From the NCBI RefSeq assembly GCF_900176635.1, contig NZ_FXLN01000003.1, forward strand, positions 248,001 through 312,000: a DNA stretch of 64,000 nucleotides, given 5' to 3'. The notes beneath the pieces are model-generated. The model was not told the DNA's origin. It saw only the letters and a list, made by a program, of their open reading frames with translations, and ran no database searches. The DNA comes from Clostridium merdae (GTDB lineage Bacteria > Bacillota > Clostridia > Oscillospirales > Acutalibacteraceae). Each line of letters begins with the position of its first letter. The first letter of the stretch is position 1. A program made the position numbers and the translations under genes. Positions 7,241 through 18,300 of this stretch are shown here, piece by piece.

Positions 7241-9070
7241 TTAATACTTTAGCCCATAGCCAACCGGGAACAACACCTTATCGGTTCGAATATCCTTTAC
7301 ATCTGCGTAATAAGGCATGGGCAAGGTACCTTGAAAGCGACTCTTACCGGTAAGAATATTCGCCACACCATCCCCCTCACTGCCTGGGAGGTAACACATG
7401 ACGATGCCGTCCCATTGCTTCATAGCATCGCTCAGAATTACATTTCTTCCCGCTACGATACAGGCCACGGTTGGCTTTCCTACCTTTTTGGCGAGCTCAA
7501 TTGCATCGGAGTTCCCGCTGAGGGCAAGGTTCCTGGTAATGCTGATGTCTGCACTGTCTCCGTTCCATTCCGCATATGTCCGCTCACCCAAGCACAGCAG
7601 TGTTACATCGGCATCCGCGGCTTTCTTTGGGTCGGTGATAATCGTAAGCTGATACTCCCCTGCAAGCTGGTTTAAACCATCCAGTATGGTTTTTCCTTCG
7701 GGTATCCATTTGCGGCCGTTGAGGTTGGCATCCGCATTCCCCTTCCAAGTTATCGTCCAGCCTCCGCACTGCACCCCAACATCGTTGGCGGCAGGGCCTG
7801 TTACAAACACCTTTGCCCCTTTTCGAATCGGCAATACTGAATTCTCATTCTTGAGCAGAACAAGGCTTTGTTCCACCAAGGTTCTGGCCAAATCGCGGTA
7901 TTCCTTGGAGCCAACACTGCTTTGCTTTGTGGTTACCTTCTCCATCATGGGGTCATCCAGAATCCCCATTTCATCCTTCACCGTTAAGATACGGGTAACC
8001 GCTTCGTTCACACGTTCCAGAGGAATTTTCTTCTCGTTTACGGCTTCCACTATGTAGCTTCGGCAATCTTCAAATCTAGAATCCTCCATCAACATATCAA
8101 TACCAGCATTGATGGCAGTGATTGTTTGCTCTTTGAGGTTTGCACCGGGTATATTATGGATGGAATCCCAATCGCTTACAATAAAACCCTTGAAATCCAT
8201 CTCATTTTTTAGGTAAGAGATATACTGTTCATTGGCGTGCATTTTGATTCCATTTACACTGCTATGGCTAATCATAATGGTTTTCACTCCGGCGTCAACC
8301 ATAGACTGGTATACCTTTAATAAATCCTCTATTTCAGACTCGCTTAGCTGTGCATCTCCACGGTCAATGAGTCTTTTTTCGCCATCCAATTGTTCACCCG
8401 TTCCATATAGCACGTTGCCGTCTGCATAGAAATGCTTTGCACAAGGCAGAATCCCGCCATCCATAAGCCCTTTTGAAAATGCTGTTCCAAGCTTTGTAAC
8501 TAAGCCCGTCTCGGAGGAATAGCTTTCATACGTGCGTCCCCATCTGGGATCCTGTGCGGTGGAAAGGCAGGGCGAAAAGCTCCACAGCATCCCGGTCAGC
8601 TTTGCTTCATCGGCTACCGCTAAACCCATTTTGTAGGTAAGCTCCTCATTATTTGCGGCACCAATTCCAATATTATGCGGAAAAATGACAGCACCCTTAC
8701 AGGTATTTACCCCATGCACCGCATCATTCCCATAGATGTAAGGGATTTTTGCTCGTGAACTCAGCGCGCTTTTCTGGTATTTGAGAATAAGGTTCTTCCA
8801 TTCTGCCGCGTTAAGGGAATTGGTGCCAAAGGTAGAAAGAATACTACCGTAATCGTGTACTTTCATGCTTTCTTCCGTTATGTTGTACACCGCTCCCTGT
8901 ACCATTTGAGCCGCTTTTTGGTCAAGCGTTAACTGTGAAAGAAGCTTACTTACCTTTTCATTTCCAATCGTATCGTTATTGGAATGATTCGCGCTGAAAA
9001 TCGGACTGCCATTGCAGCCGGTGAGTGCCAGAGCCAATGCCAAAAGAACACCGATTAGCCTTTGTTTCAT
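7241..9070 (-). CDS. glycoside hydrolase family 3 lipoprotein (beta-glycosidase)
   Basis: The ATG at 9070 has AAAGGGG upstream and gives MKQRLIGVLLALALALTGC, a lipoprotein signal with Cys19, so I prefer it over the longer frame to 9118. The protein is 609 residues. The N-terminal GH3 barrel includes QDPRWGR, AKHFYADG and the nucleophile motif GFIVSDWD (Asp about residue 300); the C-terminal GH3 sandwich starts near 400. There is no fibronectin-III tail, like cereal exo-glucanase-type members. It would release terminal beta-linked sugars from oligosaccharides at the cell surface. No sugar transporter or regulator adjoins it. Confidence 0.9.
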   Translation of the reverse strand: MKQRLIGVLLALALALTGCNGSPIFSANHSNNDTIGNEKVSKLLSQLTLDQKAAQMVQGAVYNITEESMKVHDYGSILSTFGTNSLNAAEWKNLILKYQKSALSSRAKIPYIYGNDAVHGVNTCKGAVIFPHNIGIGAANNEELTYKMGLAVADEAKLTGMLWSFSPCLSTAQDPRWGRTYESYSSETGLVTKLGTAFSKGLMDGGILPCAKHFYADGNVLYGTGEQLDGEKRLIDRGDAQLSESEIEDLLKVYQSMVDAGVKTIMISHSSVNGIKMHANEQYISYLKNEMDFKGFIVSDWDSIHNIPGANLKEQTITAINAGIDMLMEDSRFEDCRSYIVEAVNEKKIPLERVNEAVTRILTVKDEMGILDDPMMEKVTTKQSSVGSKEYRDLARTLVEQSLVLLKNENSVLPIRKGAKVFVTGPAANDVGVQCGGWTITWKGNADANLNGRKWIPEGKTILDGLNQLAGEYQLTIITDPKKAADADVTLLCLGERTYAEWNGDSADISITRNLALSGNSDAIELAKKVGKPTVACIVAGRNVILSDAMKQWDGIVMCYLPGSEGDGVANILTGKSRFQGTLPMPYYADVKDIRTDKVLFPVGYGLKY

Positions 9071-9222
9071 AACCAACGCCCCTTTATAAAGTAAAGATGT
9101 TAACACACGAAGAACCACCCTAAGCCTAGTAAACTCGCTCTCTTTATTGTAGCTTCACTGGCAAAAAATTACAATTACAGTTCTCACAAAGTAATAGGGG
9201 TATTTATTCTAAAATAAACAAA

Positions 9223-9289
9223 GCCCTGTATTCTAAAAAATACAGGGCAACCTCTAAATATTCTTACGGGAATCCAAACTGGGATTCCC
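9223..9289 (-). terminator. tandem hairpins ending the nitroreductase operon
   Basis: GGGAATCC (9268-9275) pairs with GGATTCCC (9282-9289), and GCCCTGTATT (9223-9232) pairs with AATACAGGGC (9239-9248). On the minus strand the second hairpin is followed by TTTGTTT, so it is the likely terminator of the operon ending at 9307. Confidence 0.75.
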
Positions 9290-9306
9290 TTCTCTTTTCA
9301 TCGGAC

Positions 9307-10146
9307 TTACTCCTTAACCCATGAAAATAGATAATCGAGTCCAGGCGCTTGGAGGATAGGGTTTTTCAGACGAGTAAAATGACCTATTAAATCACGCTCC
9401 TGCGCTGACAGATGAAAATGGCAGGCTGCAATTCCTACATCTGTACGCTGAATATCAATACCCAGCTTGCTCTCTTTTTCCGAGTGAATTTTATAAAAAT
9501 GAAAATGCCCATTGGATTTTACTACGCGCCAAGGCTGCTTATTCACTGCGGAAGGAGCCAGGCGCAGCATTTCCAGAGGGAAAGCATAGTCGCCTGCCGC
9601 TGCCTGTGTGAGCGGGTGAGCAAAATCCTCCTCAAAGAATAAAGCACTCCACTCCTGTCGTTGGTCTGATTTTGCAACAAAACGCATCATCGATTCCAAC
9701 ATCCGTTTTTTCTCTTGCGCATACCCGAATGGAGAAATTACGGGGAAGAATTCATCTGGATTTCGCTTCATGGCGGAGGAAAAAGCACTGCGGTCAAACG
9801 TGCCGCCGAGCCAGCAAGTGCCAAGCCCCAAAGAGGTGATGTATAAAATCAGCTTTTCAAAGGAATAACCCAAGGCTTCTAAACCCAGCTCGCACGGAGC
9901 AACGGATGCACCAATAAAATGGGAAGCACCCTTAATGACACCATAAGTACCAAGCTTTTCACCATTAGAAGTCACATTCTTTTCCAACAGGTGTAACGAA
10001 ACCTCTACGGAAAAGGGGTTCGTCAGTTCCTCCATATAGCTTCTTATTTTACTGATTACCTCGGCAGGGATTGGCGTTTCTTGATACGAGCGAATACTCT
10101 GGCGCGCTCTTACCGTTTTCTCCACGGGGAAATTCATTTTCATCAT
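9307..10146 (-). CDS. double-length nitroreductase family protein
   Basis: A 279-residue protein of the putative TM nitroreductase type. It begins with a nitroreductase-like RARQSIRSYQETPIPAEVI, has a central GLGTCWLGGTFDR segment typical of flavin-dependent nitroreductases, and a second half with LRLAPSAVNKQPWRVV and an FHFYKI strand. The family folds as two pseudo-symmetric halves in one chain. It should bind FMN and reduce nitro or quinone compounds with NAD(P)H in the cytoplasm; the substrate is unknown. It is the last of three co-oriented genes (nitroreductase, ABM monooxygenase, this one), 12 bp after the second. Confidence 0.85.
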   Translation of the reverse strand: MMKMNFPVEKTVRARQSIRSYQETPIPAEVISKIRSYMEELTNPFSVEVSLHLLEKNVTSNGEKLGTYGVIKGASHFIGASVAPCELGLEALGYSFEKLILYITSLGLGTCWLGGTFDRSAFSSAMKRNPDEFFPVISPFGYAQEKKRMLESMMRFVAKSDQRQEWSALFFEEDFAHPLTQAAAGDYAFPLEMLRLAPSAVNKQPWRVVKSNGHFHFYKIHSEKESKLGIDIQRTDVGIAACHFHLSAQERDLIGHFTRLKNPILQAPGLDYLFSWVKE

Positions 10147-10158
10147 ACACCTCTCCAG

Positions 10159-10449
10159 TTATACGAGCGTTTTGTAAAGATGCGTTTCACCCGGTTTTTC
10201 CATATATTCTGCAAATTGAGCGATTGCTTCTTTAAAATGCGGAGAAGCGCTGTGACTGCTGAGAGCGGCTTCGTCCTCCCACTCCTCCAGCATGGTTAGA
10301 ACCTGCGGATTTTTCACGTCTTGAAGTAATTCATACCGAATACAACCGGAGTCATTTTCTCTCGTGGCGTGAACCAATTGCGTTGCGAGCGCAATAAAGG
10401 CTTCCACTTTATCTGCTTTAATCGTATTTTGGGCAACTAGCTTTATCAT
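10159..10449 (-). CDS. antibiotic biosynthesis monooxygenase (ABM) domain protein
   Basis: The frame is open to 10596, overlapping the upstream gene, but ATG at 10449 follows GGGGGAGAGA and starts the recognisable domain (MIKLVAQNTIKADKVEAF). It gives 96 residues with the ABM ferredoxin-like pattern: an NxxCxxYEL-like SGCIRYELLQDV strand, EEWEDEAALSSHSASPHF and a C-terminal strand. Small ABM proteins such as YgiN act on quinols or as heme-handling enzymes; co-occurrence with nitroreductases suggests quinone redox cycling here, which is inference. Fourteen bases separate it from the upstream nitroreductase. Confidence 0.85.
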   Translation of the reverse strand: MIKLVAQNTIKADKVEAFIALATQLVHATRENDSGCIRYELLQDVKNPQVLTMLEEWEDEAALSSHSASPHFKEAIAQFAEYMEKPGETHLYKTLV

Positions 10450-10462
10450 TTGTCTCTCCCCC

Positions 10463-10966
10463 TTACCATTTTTCGTAGTGCACACGGTCAGCCTGATAGC
10501 GGTCAACAAAATGATTCTCTTGCCCATCCGGATAACCGACGGAGATGAGTGCAAAGGGGCGAATGTTTTTGGGAAGTGCGAACAGATTCCGCACACTATC
10601 CATCACAGAATCCACGGTGGCAACACCCAACCATACCCCACCAAGGCCTAAGTGAACGGCCTCAAGCAGTATGTTTTGCGCAGCGGCGCCCATATCCTGC
10701 TCCCAACCGGTGGGTACTTTCATTTTATCTTCATCCCCCAGAAGAACAAAGGTCACTGCCGACCCAGCAACGGGCTTTGCATATGGTGAGGTTTGCGATA
10801 CTTTTTCTAGCATCTCTTTGTTTTCTACTACAATAAATTCCCACGCCTGCTGGTTTGCGGCAGAGGGAGCCTGCATGGCTGCATGAAGCAGCTTCTCCAC
10901 TTTCTCTGCCTCAACGGGCTGATTTTTAAACTTACGAATACTTCTTCTATTAAAGATTTCTTTCAT
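10463..10966 (-). CDS. FMN-dependent nitroreductase family protein
   Basis: A 167-residue nitroreductase. The FMN-binding RRSIRKF motif is at residues 7-13, APSAANQQAW at 33-42 and GLGGVWLG near 107-114. It is single-domain and dimeric by family. Expected role is NAD(P)H-dependent reduction of nitroaromatics, quinones or flavins. It is first in the three-gene operon whose promoter and operator lie at about 11055-11095, leaving a leader of about 95 nt. A second and third nitroreductase-like gene follow at 9307 and, unlinked, 56637. Confidence 0.9.
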   Translation of the reverse strand: MKEIFNRRSIRKFKNQPVEAEKVEKLLHAAMQAPSAANQQAWEFIVVENKEMLEKVSQTSPYAKPVAGSAVTFVLLGDEDKMKVPTGWEQDMGAAAQNILLEAVHLGLGGVWLGVATVDSVMDSVRNLFALPKNIRPFALISVGYPDGQENHFVDRYQADRVHYEKW

Positions 10967-11054
10967 ATTAAATAGCCTCCCATTCTTTTAAAATTAGTCT
11001 TTACAAAAAAATAGATTTCATTTGAAATATTATTAACCAAACTTAGGCTTGTTG

Positions 11055-11095
11055 TTTGTACATACAAATATAATAGCTTAATTGTAGTTTGTCAA
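11055..11095 (-). promoter_or_regulatory. promoter and overlapping operator of the nitroreductase operon
   Basis: On the minus strand, consensus TTGACA (11095-11090) and TATATT (11072-11067) are 17 bp apart. A perfect inverted repeat TTTGTA-TG-TACAAA covers 11068-11055, overlapping the -10 and probable start point, where a repressor would block initiation. The regulator is not adjacent; MarR or HxlR redox regulators act this way at related genes. Confidence 0.75.
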
Positions 11096-11305
11096 CCTCT
11101 TTTTACTATTTACTCAATATATGAATCATCAAGGGTTACGAATTCGCTTATTCGCATCAAACCTTATAGCCCCTATCACAATCTATTTAACTAGCACTTT
11201 CTTTCGGTTCGGCCTTCTTTTTATTTCCAGAAGCTTAGGAATGTCATCAAAAAAAGAAATTTCCTCTACCATTCAATCTTTTTAATATTTCGAAGGAATA
11301 TTTTA

Positions 11306-11743
11306 CTACATACTCTTCATTTTTAGAATTGGAAATGGGTTGCCTTGCTCATCCCATTCGGTGCGTTCAAACACTGTAAAGCCTGCATGTTTGTAAAATT
11401 CCACCGCATGAGGGTTTTGTTCATTCACATCTACATATTTTACCGAGTATTCTTCCTTTGCCTTTCTTATAAAAGCTTTTCCTATACCTTTACCAATACA
11501 ATTGGGTTCTAAAAACAACATCTCTAATTTCTCTTGCGCGATACCCATAAACCCTACGACCTGATTCATTTCATACGCTACAATCAATTTCTCTATTTGC
11601 AACAGTGCACTCTTAACAATTGGTCGTAGCGAAGAAATATCTTCTTCGCTTAAAAATGTATGCGTAGCTTTTACGGAGGACTCCCATACGGCTGTCAACT
11701 GCTCTATTAATGCATCTATTCTACTTGGATTCTCCATAAACAT
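11306..11743 (-). CDS. GNAT family N-acetyltransferase
   Basis: A 145-residue GNAT protein. LEMLFLEPNCIGKGIGKAFI is strand 4 with the acetyl-CoA loop (Q/RxxGxG/A form CIGKGIG), and NPHAVEFYKHAGFTVFERTE is the NxxAxxFYxxxGF C-terminal signature. It resembles the YjaB-like small acetyltransferases. The start may be the second Met at 11737. The acceptor is unknown. It lies upstream of the nitroreductase promoter region and is preceded by another GNAT gene 52 bp away. Confidence 0.85.
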   Translation of the reverse strand: MFMENPSRIDALIEQLTAVWESSVKATHTFLSEEDISSLRPIVKSALLQIEKLIVAYEMNQVVGFMGIAQEKLEMLFLEPNCIGKGIGKAFIRKAKEEYSVKYVDVNEQNPHAVEFYKHAGFTVFERTEWDEQGNPFPILKMKSM

Positions 11744-11795
11744 TCGGTTTAACCACCCTAATTTATAATTCTCTTGTTGTTAAATAAGATCATCT

Positions 11796-12233
11796 TTATT
11801 TTATAGTATAAATCAACTTTTGGCAGGGGTAATTAAACACAGTAAGCAATTCGCCGTACTCGAATCCTAAGCTCAAATACAGCTTTCTCGCAGCAAGCCC
11901 AAGAGGATCTTCTTCCCGATAGGTAATTACACTTAACTGCGTTCCCTTTTCAAAGAGCGAACACACTTTTTGGATAAGCCCTTGTGTGATCCCCATTTTA
12001 CGGTAGTTTGGGTGCACAGCCAAAAAAAGTAATTCTTTTTCATTTCGGGAAAAAGCCAAAGCTCCCACTACAATACCGCCCATTTTCACTACCAATGCTT
12101 CCTTTTGTAAGATACTTGTTTTAAGCCCATTTTGGTATTCTTCCTTTTCAAGACCGGGGAAATGCTCTTCCACCAGCTCTAACAAGTGCATCCAGCTCAC
12201 TACATCTTGCATACCGGCAAACTCGGCTACCAC
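11796..12233 (-). CDS. GNAT family N-acetyltransferase
   Basis: The frame reaches ATG at 12278, but a GGGGGTGGCG site precedes GTG at 12233, giving about 145 residues and placing the domain at the N-terminus. Motifs: ALAFSRNEKELLFLAVHPNYRKMGIT (strand 4 and acetyl-CoA loop RKMGI) and DPLGLAARKLYLSLGFEYGE. The loop RKMGIT is a slightly degenerate form of RxxGxG. Substrate is unknown. It is paired with the GNAT gene at 11306; tandem acetyltransferases are common in clostridial accessory regions. Confidence 0.8.
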   Translation of the reverse strand: MVAEFAGMQDVVSWMHLLELVEEHFPGLEKEEYQNGLKTSILQKEALVVKMGGIVVGALAFSRNEKELLFLAVHPNYRKMGITQGLIQKVCSLFEKGTQLSVITYREEDPLGLAARKLYLSLGFEYGELLTVFNYPCQKLIYTIK

Positions 12234-12279
12234 ACCGCCACCCCCAAGTATAGTTTTTATACTCTTATAGTAACACAAA

Positions 12280-12310
12280 GAGCCTGCCCTCCGCTAGAGA
12301 AGGCAGACTC
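12280..12310 (-). terminator. terminator of the giant surface protein gene
   Basis: On the minus strand GAGTCTGCC (12310-12302) pairs with GGCAGGCTC (12288-12280) with one bulged mismatch, followed by TTTGTGTT. It lies 40 bp after the stop of the giant gene. Confidence 0.65.
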
Positions 12311-12349
12311 CTGATTCATCTATTGTTCGGTGTTAGTTCAATCGGGTGA

Positions 12350-15300
12350 TTACTTTTTTCTTCGAATATCAGCTGTTATTCCATAAGGGTCAAAGGTATA
12401 GGTAAAGCCATCAATCTCCTTAGCCCCGGTAACGGGTTTGCCGTTCATAAAGAACGTCCACTCACCTGCATCGTTTCTTGCCCAGCCCTGCGCCGTTGTA
12501 GGGTCTATGGTGAGTTTGGTATAGCGGTGGAGCATTGCGCTAACCTCTGCTCTGGTTGCATTTGCTTTGGGAGCAAACTGATTGTTCTTTTTACCCATGA
12601 GAACTCCCGCCTGCTGCATTGCTGCAACCGCTGCTTGGTATTTGTTACCGATGCTGGAAGCATCCGCAAAATCACCTGCACTGCGGGTCGCCGGCAATTC
12701 ACGACCGGTAACATGCATGTAGTTTTGCAGAATCACCGCAATTTCTTCACGAGTGACCGCACTTTCAGGAGCAATTTTGTTATTGGCATTTCCCGTAAGA
12801 ATACCCTTGCTATAGGCCCACTCAAGGTAAGGCATATAGTAGGAGCCGGCCTTTACATCCGTAAAGCTGTTCTTGGCATAAGAGGCCACATTTACACCGG
12901 CAAGCTTTCCGAGTGCAGTAACCAGGTCGCCTCTTGTAATGGCTGTATCGGGAGTAAACTTTGCATTTGCTCTTCCACCAAACAGGCCGCGCCCAACTGC
13001 ATAATCAACGCTTTCCTTCGCCCAATGGCTTCTAATGTCTGTGAACTGAGCGGGGGGAGCCGTATATCCCACACCATAAACTGAGAAATGATTGGTAACA
13101 AAAATCAAACTCTTGCTGTTCACGTCGTAAGCGGAACCGGGAACACGAACTGCATTTCCGCTAACGTCCACATAGGTCATATACAAGTACCCTACGGCTT
13201 CATTGTTCGCCGGAGTGTAAGGTACACTTACATAAACCGTTCCGTTCCCAAAGTTTGTTACATGCTTACTGCCATTTTCGTAACTTGCTTTAAAATCAAA
13301 GGTTGGGCGGTTCCCAATGGTAGTTCTGGCCGCAGGGCTTAGCCTTGTTGCATCTGTTCTTGTTACAGTAAGCTGAACATCTGCATTTGCCTGGCGATTG
13401 ATTTCGGTGACCGCTGCCAAATTAATGCCCAACGTGAGGTCCGGCCGGTCAATGGCCAATTCAATCCCGGCAACCTTATTCCCAATTACCTGCTGCTGAG
13501 TGGATTTAGGCAGATTAACCGAAAAATTAGTGGCGTTTGCACCATCTGCTGAAACGTTAATTTTAACGGTTATCTCACCAGCATTCAACCCTTTTTTCTC
13601 CGCTTCTGCCTTGGCATTTGCAATTGCATCCGCAATATTCTGGTCTGTAATGCGAACGCTGGCAGTTCCGCGACCATCTATCACAGCTTTGTTTGCGGTT
13701 TCTCCCGTTACAGGTTCGGCCGGTTTGTTGCTGGGAGCAGGAGTGCTGCTGTTGGAATCACTGCTCTTATCGCTCGAGGAGCCTTGCGCCGTAGTAACGC
13801 TCAGTTCAGCACTTAATGTGCCAGGGAGCGTAGTTGCGGTTGCCTTTTTGCGAGCCACAAAGTGGTATGCTGTGTTTGCCGTTAAGCCCAAAAACACATT
13901 GCTGTTTTGCCACGTAATACCGCCATCCTTTGAGTATTCGTAGCCTGCAATTGCATTTAGCTTCACACTGTTCGCGGTTTTGCTTTCCAGTGTTGGTGTG
14001 GTGGAGGCCGCTGGAACTGCAATGGTTACAACGGTGCGTTCGTTGGTCGTTTTGTCTTTTTGTCGAACCTTAACCGAACCTGCCGTAAACGTTAGGTTTG
14101 CAGTTTCTCCTTGTGTGCAAGGTTTCCAGGTACTGCCGCCATCCAAGCTGTATTCCATATTTGCCGTGGTGCCGGTGAGCTTTCCGTCGGCTATGTGATA
14201 GCCCACTCCTGTTAAATCCTCATCAACCGTTTTCTTCTTAAAGGTGACACAAATTGTTACCGGATAAGCAGGCATGGTGAAAGCATTGCTGCTAACCGTC
14301 ACCGTTGTGCTTGTGTCCCCGGTTTTGCAAACCGAAATGGCATCCACCTCATAGCCGCTGTTCGCGGTGGGGGTGATGGTGACTTTTTCATTGGATTGTG
14401 CCGAGGTTACCGCACTGCCATCCACCTTCACGGTGTAGCTGCCGTTGGTGGCGGCATTCGCCGTGATGGCATAAGTGGCGAAGCTGACTTTCACGGCATC
14501 GCTGCCGGACATTACGAGCTTTTTGCTCGCAATGCTGCCGCTGCTGCTTGTAATCGCGTTTGTGCCGTCTGTGGCATTTTCAATCGTGGCAAGTTTTTCG
14601 GTGCCGCCAACGGTGAGTGCACCGGTGTACACATTCATCGCCGCAGAAATCCCCACTGCTGCACCATTTTTAGCGGTAACCCTTCCGCCGGTAACAGCAA
14701 CCGAACTTATGGCCGAGATGCCACAGCTAGCACCGCCACTGGCTGCATTGCCGCCGATGGCGGTGACAGTTCCTTGGGAGATTTCCACCTTATCAGCGAA
14801 AACGCCGACGCTGGCAGACGAGTCATCATCACCAGTCGACGCACCGCCTGTGGCGGAAACTATGCCGCCGGTGATGGATATTTTCCCTGTTTGCGCCATG
14901 ATACCTATACTTGGACGGAAATTTACCGCTCCTCCTTGACCCGTAACGGCACCTCCGGTAATTTTAATATCACCTTCGGCTGCGATGCCACCGCTTTCAG
15001 CCTTTCCGCCTCCGCCGTTGCCGGCAACGGTGCCACCGCTGATGTCGATGGTTGAATTGGAATAGATACCGTAGCTTTTATTTTCAGCGCCTGTTGGCCC
15101 ACCAAAACCGCCTTTGGCAGAGATTATGCCTTCGGTGATGTTGAGCGCCCCGGCACTGTAAATACCGTGGCTAAAGCCTCCATAGGAATTGTTGCTTTTG
15201 GTGTATGCTGCTGTGCCGGCAAAGGCACTGAGCGTGCCGCCGCCTTTTATGTTCAGGGCACCAGCACCATAAACGCCATAGGTATATACAGCTTCACTGC

Positions 15301-18300
15301 CTGAACTGGTATAGCCGCTACTTGCGGAGTTTATGGTACCCTCCGTGAGCACAATGGTTGTGCCGCCAGGAACCTTCAGGGCGGTGGCGGTAGCGGCGGT
15401 GTTGATGTTCAGGCCGGAAAGGACAAGGGTGTTGGCGGCGTAGGAATTGCTTCCCACTGTGGTTTTGGCGGCGTACCATGTCCAGCCCTCAGCGGCATTG
15501 GTGTATACGTCACCGCTTTTGTTTGAGCGGTAGAGATTGGACTCGCTGATATCCGTCAAATCCAGCGCCGTAGTGCGAACGATTTTGCCGTTCTTGATCC
15601 ACTTTGCGTAATAGCGGGTACCGGCGGCACCATCGTCGCTGTCGCCCAATTTTGTACCATCGCCATTCTGCTCGGTATACCAGCCGTCAAAATCGTAGTG
15701 GTATTCATCCATATAACTACCAGGGTCATTGGGCTTTTTTGTTTTAACGTATTTAAAGCAATTGTCGTAAACCGGGGTGGTCGTACCCCACAGCGCATTG
15801 AACACTGGGTAGCCACCGTTTATGCTCCCTGTATCGGCTTGCCATGTGTAGTAGTCACCGCTGGCTTCGGCATCGACCCAGCCGTTGAGGGCGTTAAAGA
15901 GGGTGCCATAGGCAAGGGCTTGCTGAGAGGTAAACTGCTCCTCCGTACCCGCCGCCAGTTTGCTATTGTTGCTGCCAATCGTGCCGCAGCCTGTGATGAC
16001 AGGTTCGCAATTGGGGTGCACACGGCCAATGCCCTTTTCCGGCATACCTGTACCGCTGTTCAAATAATAACAACCCTTGATTGTGCCAGCGCCTATACAG
16101 CCTGCCACACCGCCGGAATGGCCACTTGTACCACTGGTGGTGACGCTGGAGGTACTGTAGCAATTGCTGACAGTGATGTCGTTGCTGCCAAAACCCACCA
16201 GCCCTCCGGCGTAGGAACCATAGCCGCTGCTGGCGCTCACGGTGCCTCCCATGACGAAGCAGTTCGTGATGGCCCCATCGAATGCTTCACCCGCCAGACC
16301 ACCGGCAAACACCTGCTTAGAGTCAGTAGCGGTGTTGGAAACGACGATTGACGCATTCGCCAGCCCAACGTTTTTAATGGAACCGCCGGTCATACCAAAC
16401 AACCCGGCATAGACCGCTTCATTACCCGCGTAAATATCCACCGTCAGCCCTGTGATAGTGTGCCCCTGTCCGTTAAAGCTACCGGTAAAAGAGCCATCGC
16501 TTGTTCCCACCGGCGTCCACTGGAAAGCAGACACGTCGATGTCATCGTCGAGGGAGACGGTGTAGTCAAGATAATTCTTGCCGCTAGCCGACCAGAACGC
16601 CGCACCCTTTGCGGTTTTGATAGTGAGGGTCTTTTTATTGGAATCGAGCACATAGTCGGTATTGGAATCCGCCGCCGGGGAAGCCGACGCGTACTCTTCC
16701 GCCGTGGGAAGAGATGATGGTACAATGTGAATGTATTGGAAGGTCTGAATATTAATATCATTCAGCGTTGTTCTTATGGCATTCATACCGCTCGCAATAT
16801 TGCTTGCCATAACTAAAGGTGCAGGCTTGTAAAGAAGTAAGCTTGGCTTTTTATTTATGGCGGCAGAGCCTTGGGATGCGCCGTCAATATCGGTGGTGCT
16901 GGCCGTCACGGTTCCGCCCGATATCTCAAAGCTATTATTATTAGAGATAAAAATACCGTAGCTTTGGAATTCCGCAGCGCCACTGGTGGCGGATAGTCTG
17001 GCACTGTCTTTCACTTTGGTGTAACCGGAGACGTACACACCGTAGCTGCTCCCATTTTCTCCTGTTGAAGTACCGCCGGTGGCGATAAGGGAGGCGCTCC
17101 CTTGAATGGTAAGGGCATCGCCGACCATAACACCCCAACAGTTCCCATTTGTTGCGTTCCCGCTGTTGACGTTAACGGTAGCATTGTCTTGAATGCTAAG
17201 ATCATGTGTGGTATACAAACCGTAGCTGACGCTAGATTCAGTATCTCCGCCGGTAGCATTTAATGCTCCGTTACCCTTTATTGTAAGGTTCCCATTATTG
17301 TATACAGCGAAGCTGCACTTGCCGCTGGACGGGCTAACTCCGGTAATAGTGTTATCACTTTTTAGTTCCAAGTTTAAATTACCATCTACATAAATTCCGG
17401 CGGGACCTTCGAAATCCTCTATCAAATGACCGCTGGTAATCGTAGCACCGTCTAATGTGAGAGTATTGGTGTCGTGGTTGTAGGTGACCGTACCCGTAAT
17501 GCCATCCCCTGTAATTGCATTGGAGTTGGCACTGGTTACTTGAACATTACCTACCCAAACGTTATATTTCGTAGCGGGAGCTTCCCACTTTTCACCGAGC
17601 ACGGGGTAACCCTTGTTTACTGGGTCGCTTGTGCTGTCGGCTTGCCATGTGTAGTAGTCGGTGCTGGCTTTGTTATTAACCCATTGATTTAGGCTGTCAA
17701 TCAGAGCATTTTCCGTCCCTGCTCCAGCTTTCATTTGAACCTCTGTTAGCGGGTTACCAAGGTTTGAATTCGTTCCTGTAATGGTTGCGGTGCTTAAGTA
17801 GTAGCAGTTGGTGACAGTGGTGTTTTCAGCTTTAAAAGCTACAATACCGCCAGCGTAAGTATCGTTGTTTCCAGTGGTTGTGACATTGCCGGTATTGTAG
17901 CAATTTTCAATTTCTACATTGCTGGCATAGGAAACAATACCGCCGGCTCGGATGATACTTGTTCCGCTGATTGCAACACTTCCAGTGCTATAACAATTTT
18001 TGATTTTACCTTTTGACGCAAAGCCCACAATATTGCCAGCGTCATTTACATAACCTCCGGTAGCCTCAGTCACGGTTACAGAGGAGCCCAACAACCCTAC
18101 ATTTTCAATCGTGGCATTCAAAGTTTTTCCGAACAAGCCAACGGAGGATCCTATGACATTATTTACAGTAACTGTCATCCCCGTAATAGTGTGCCCCTGT
18201 CCGTCAAAGCTACCGGTAAAAGAGCCATCGCTTGTTCCCACCGGCGTCCACTGGAAAGCAGACACGTCGATGTCATCGGCGAGTAGGACGGTGTAGTCAA

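Noticed and set aside
9307..10966. Mobile or phage origin of the nitroreductase operon
   Set aside because: No integrase, transposase, direct repeats or composition shift were seen around it.
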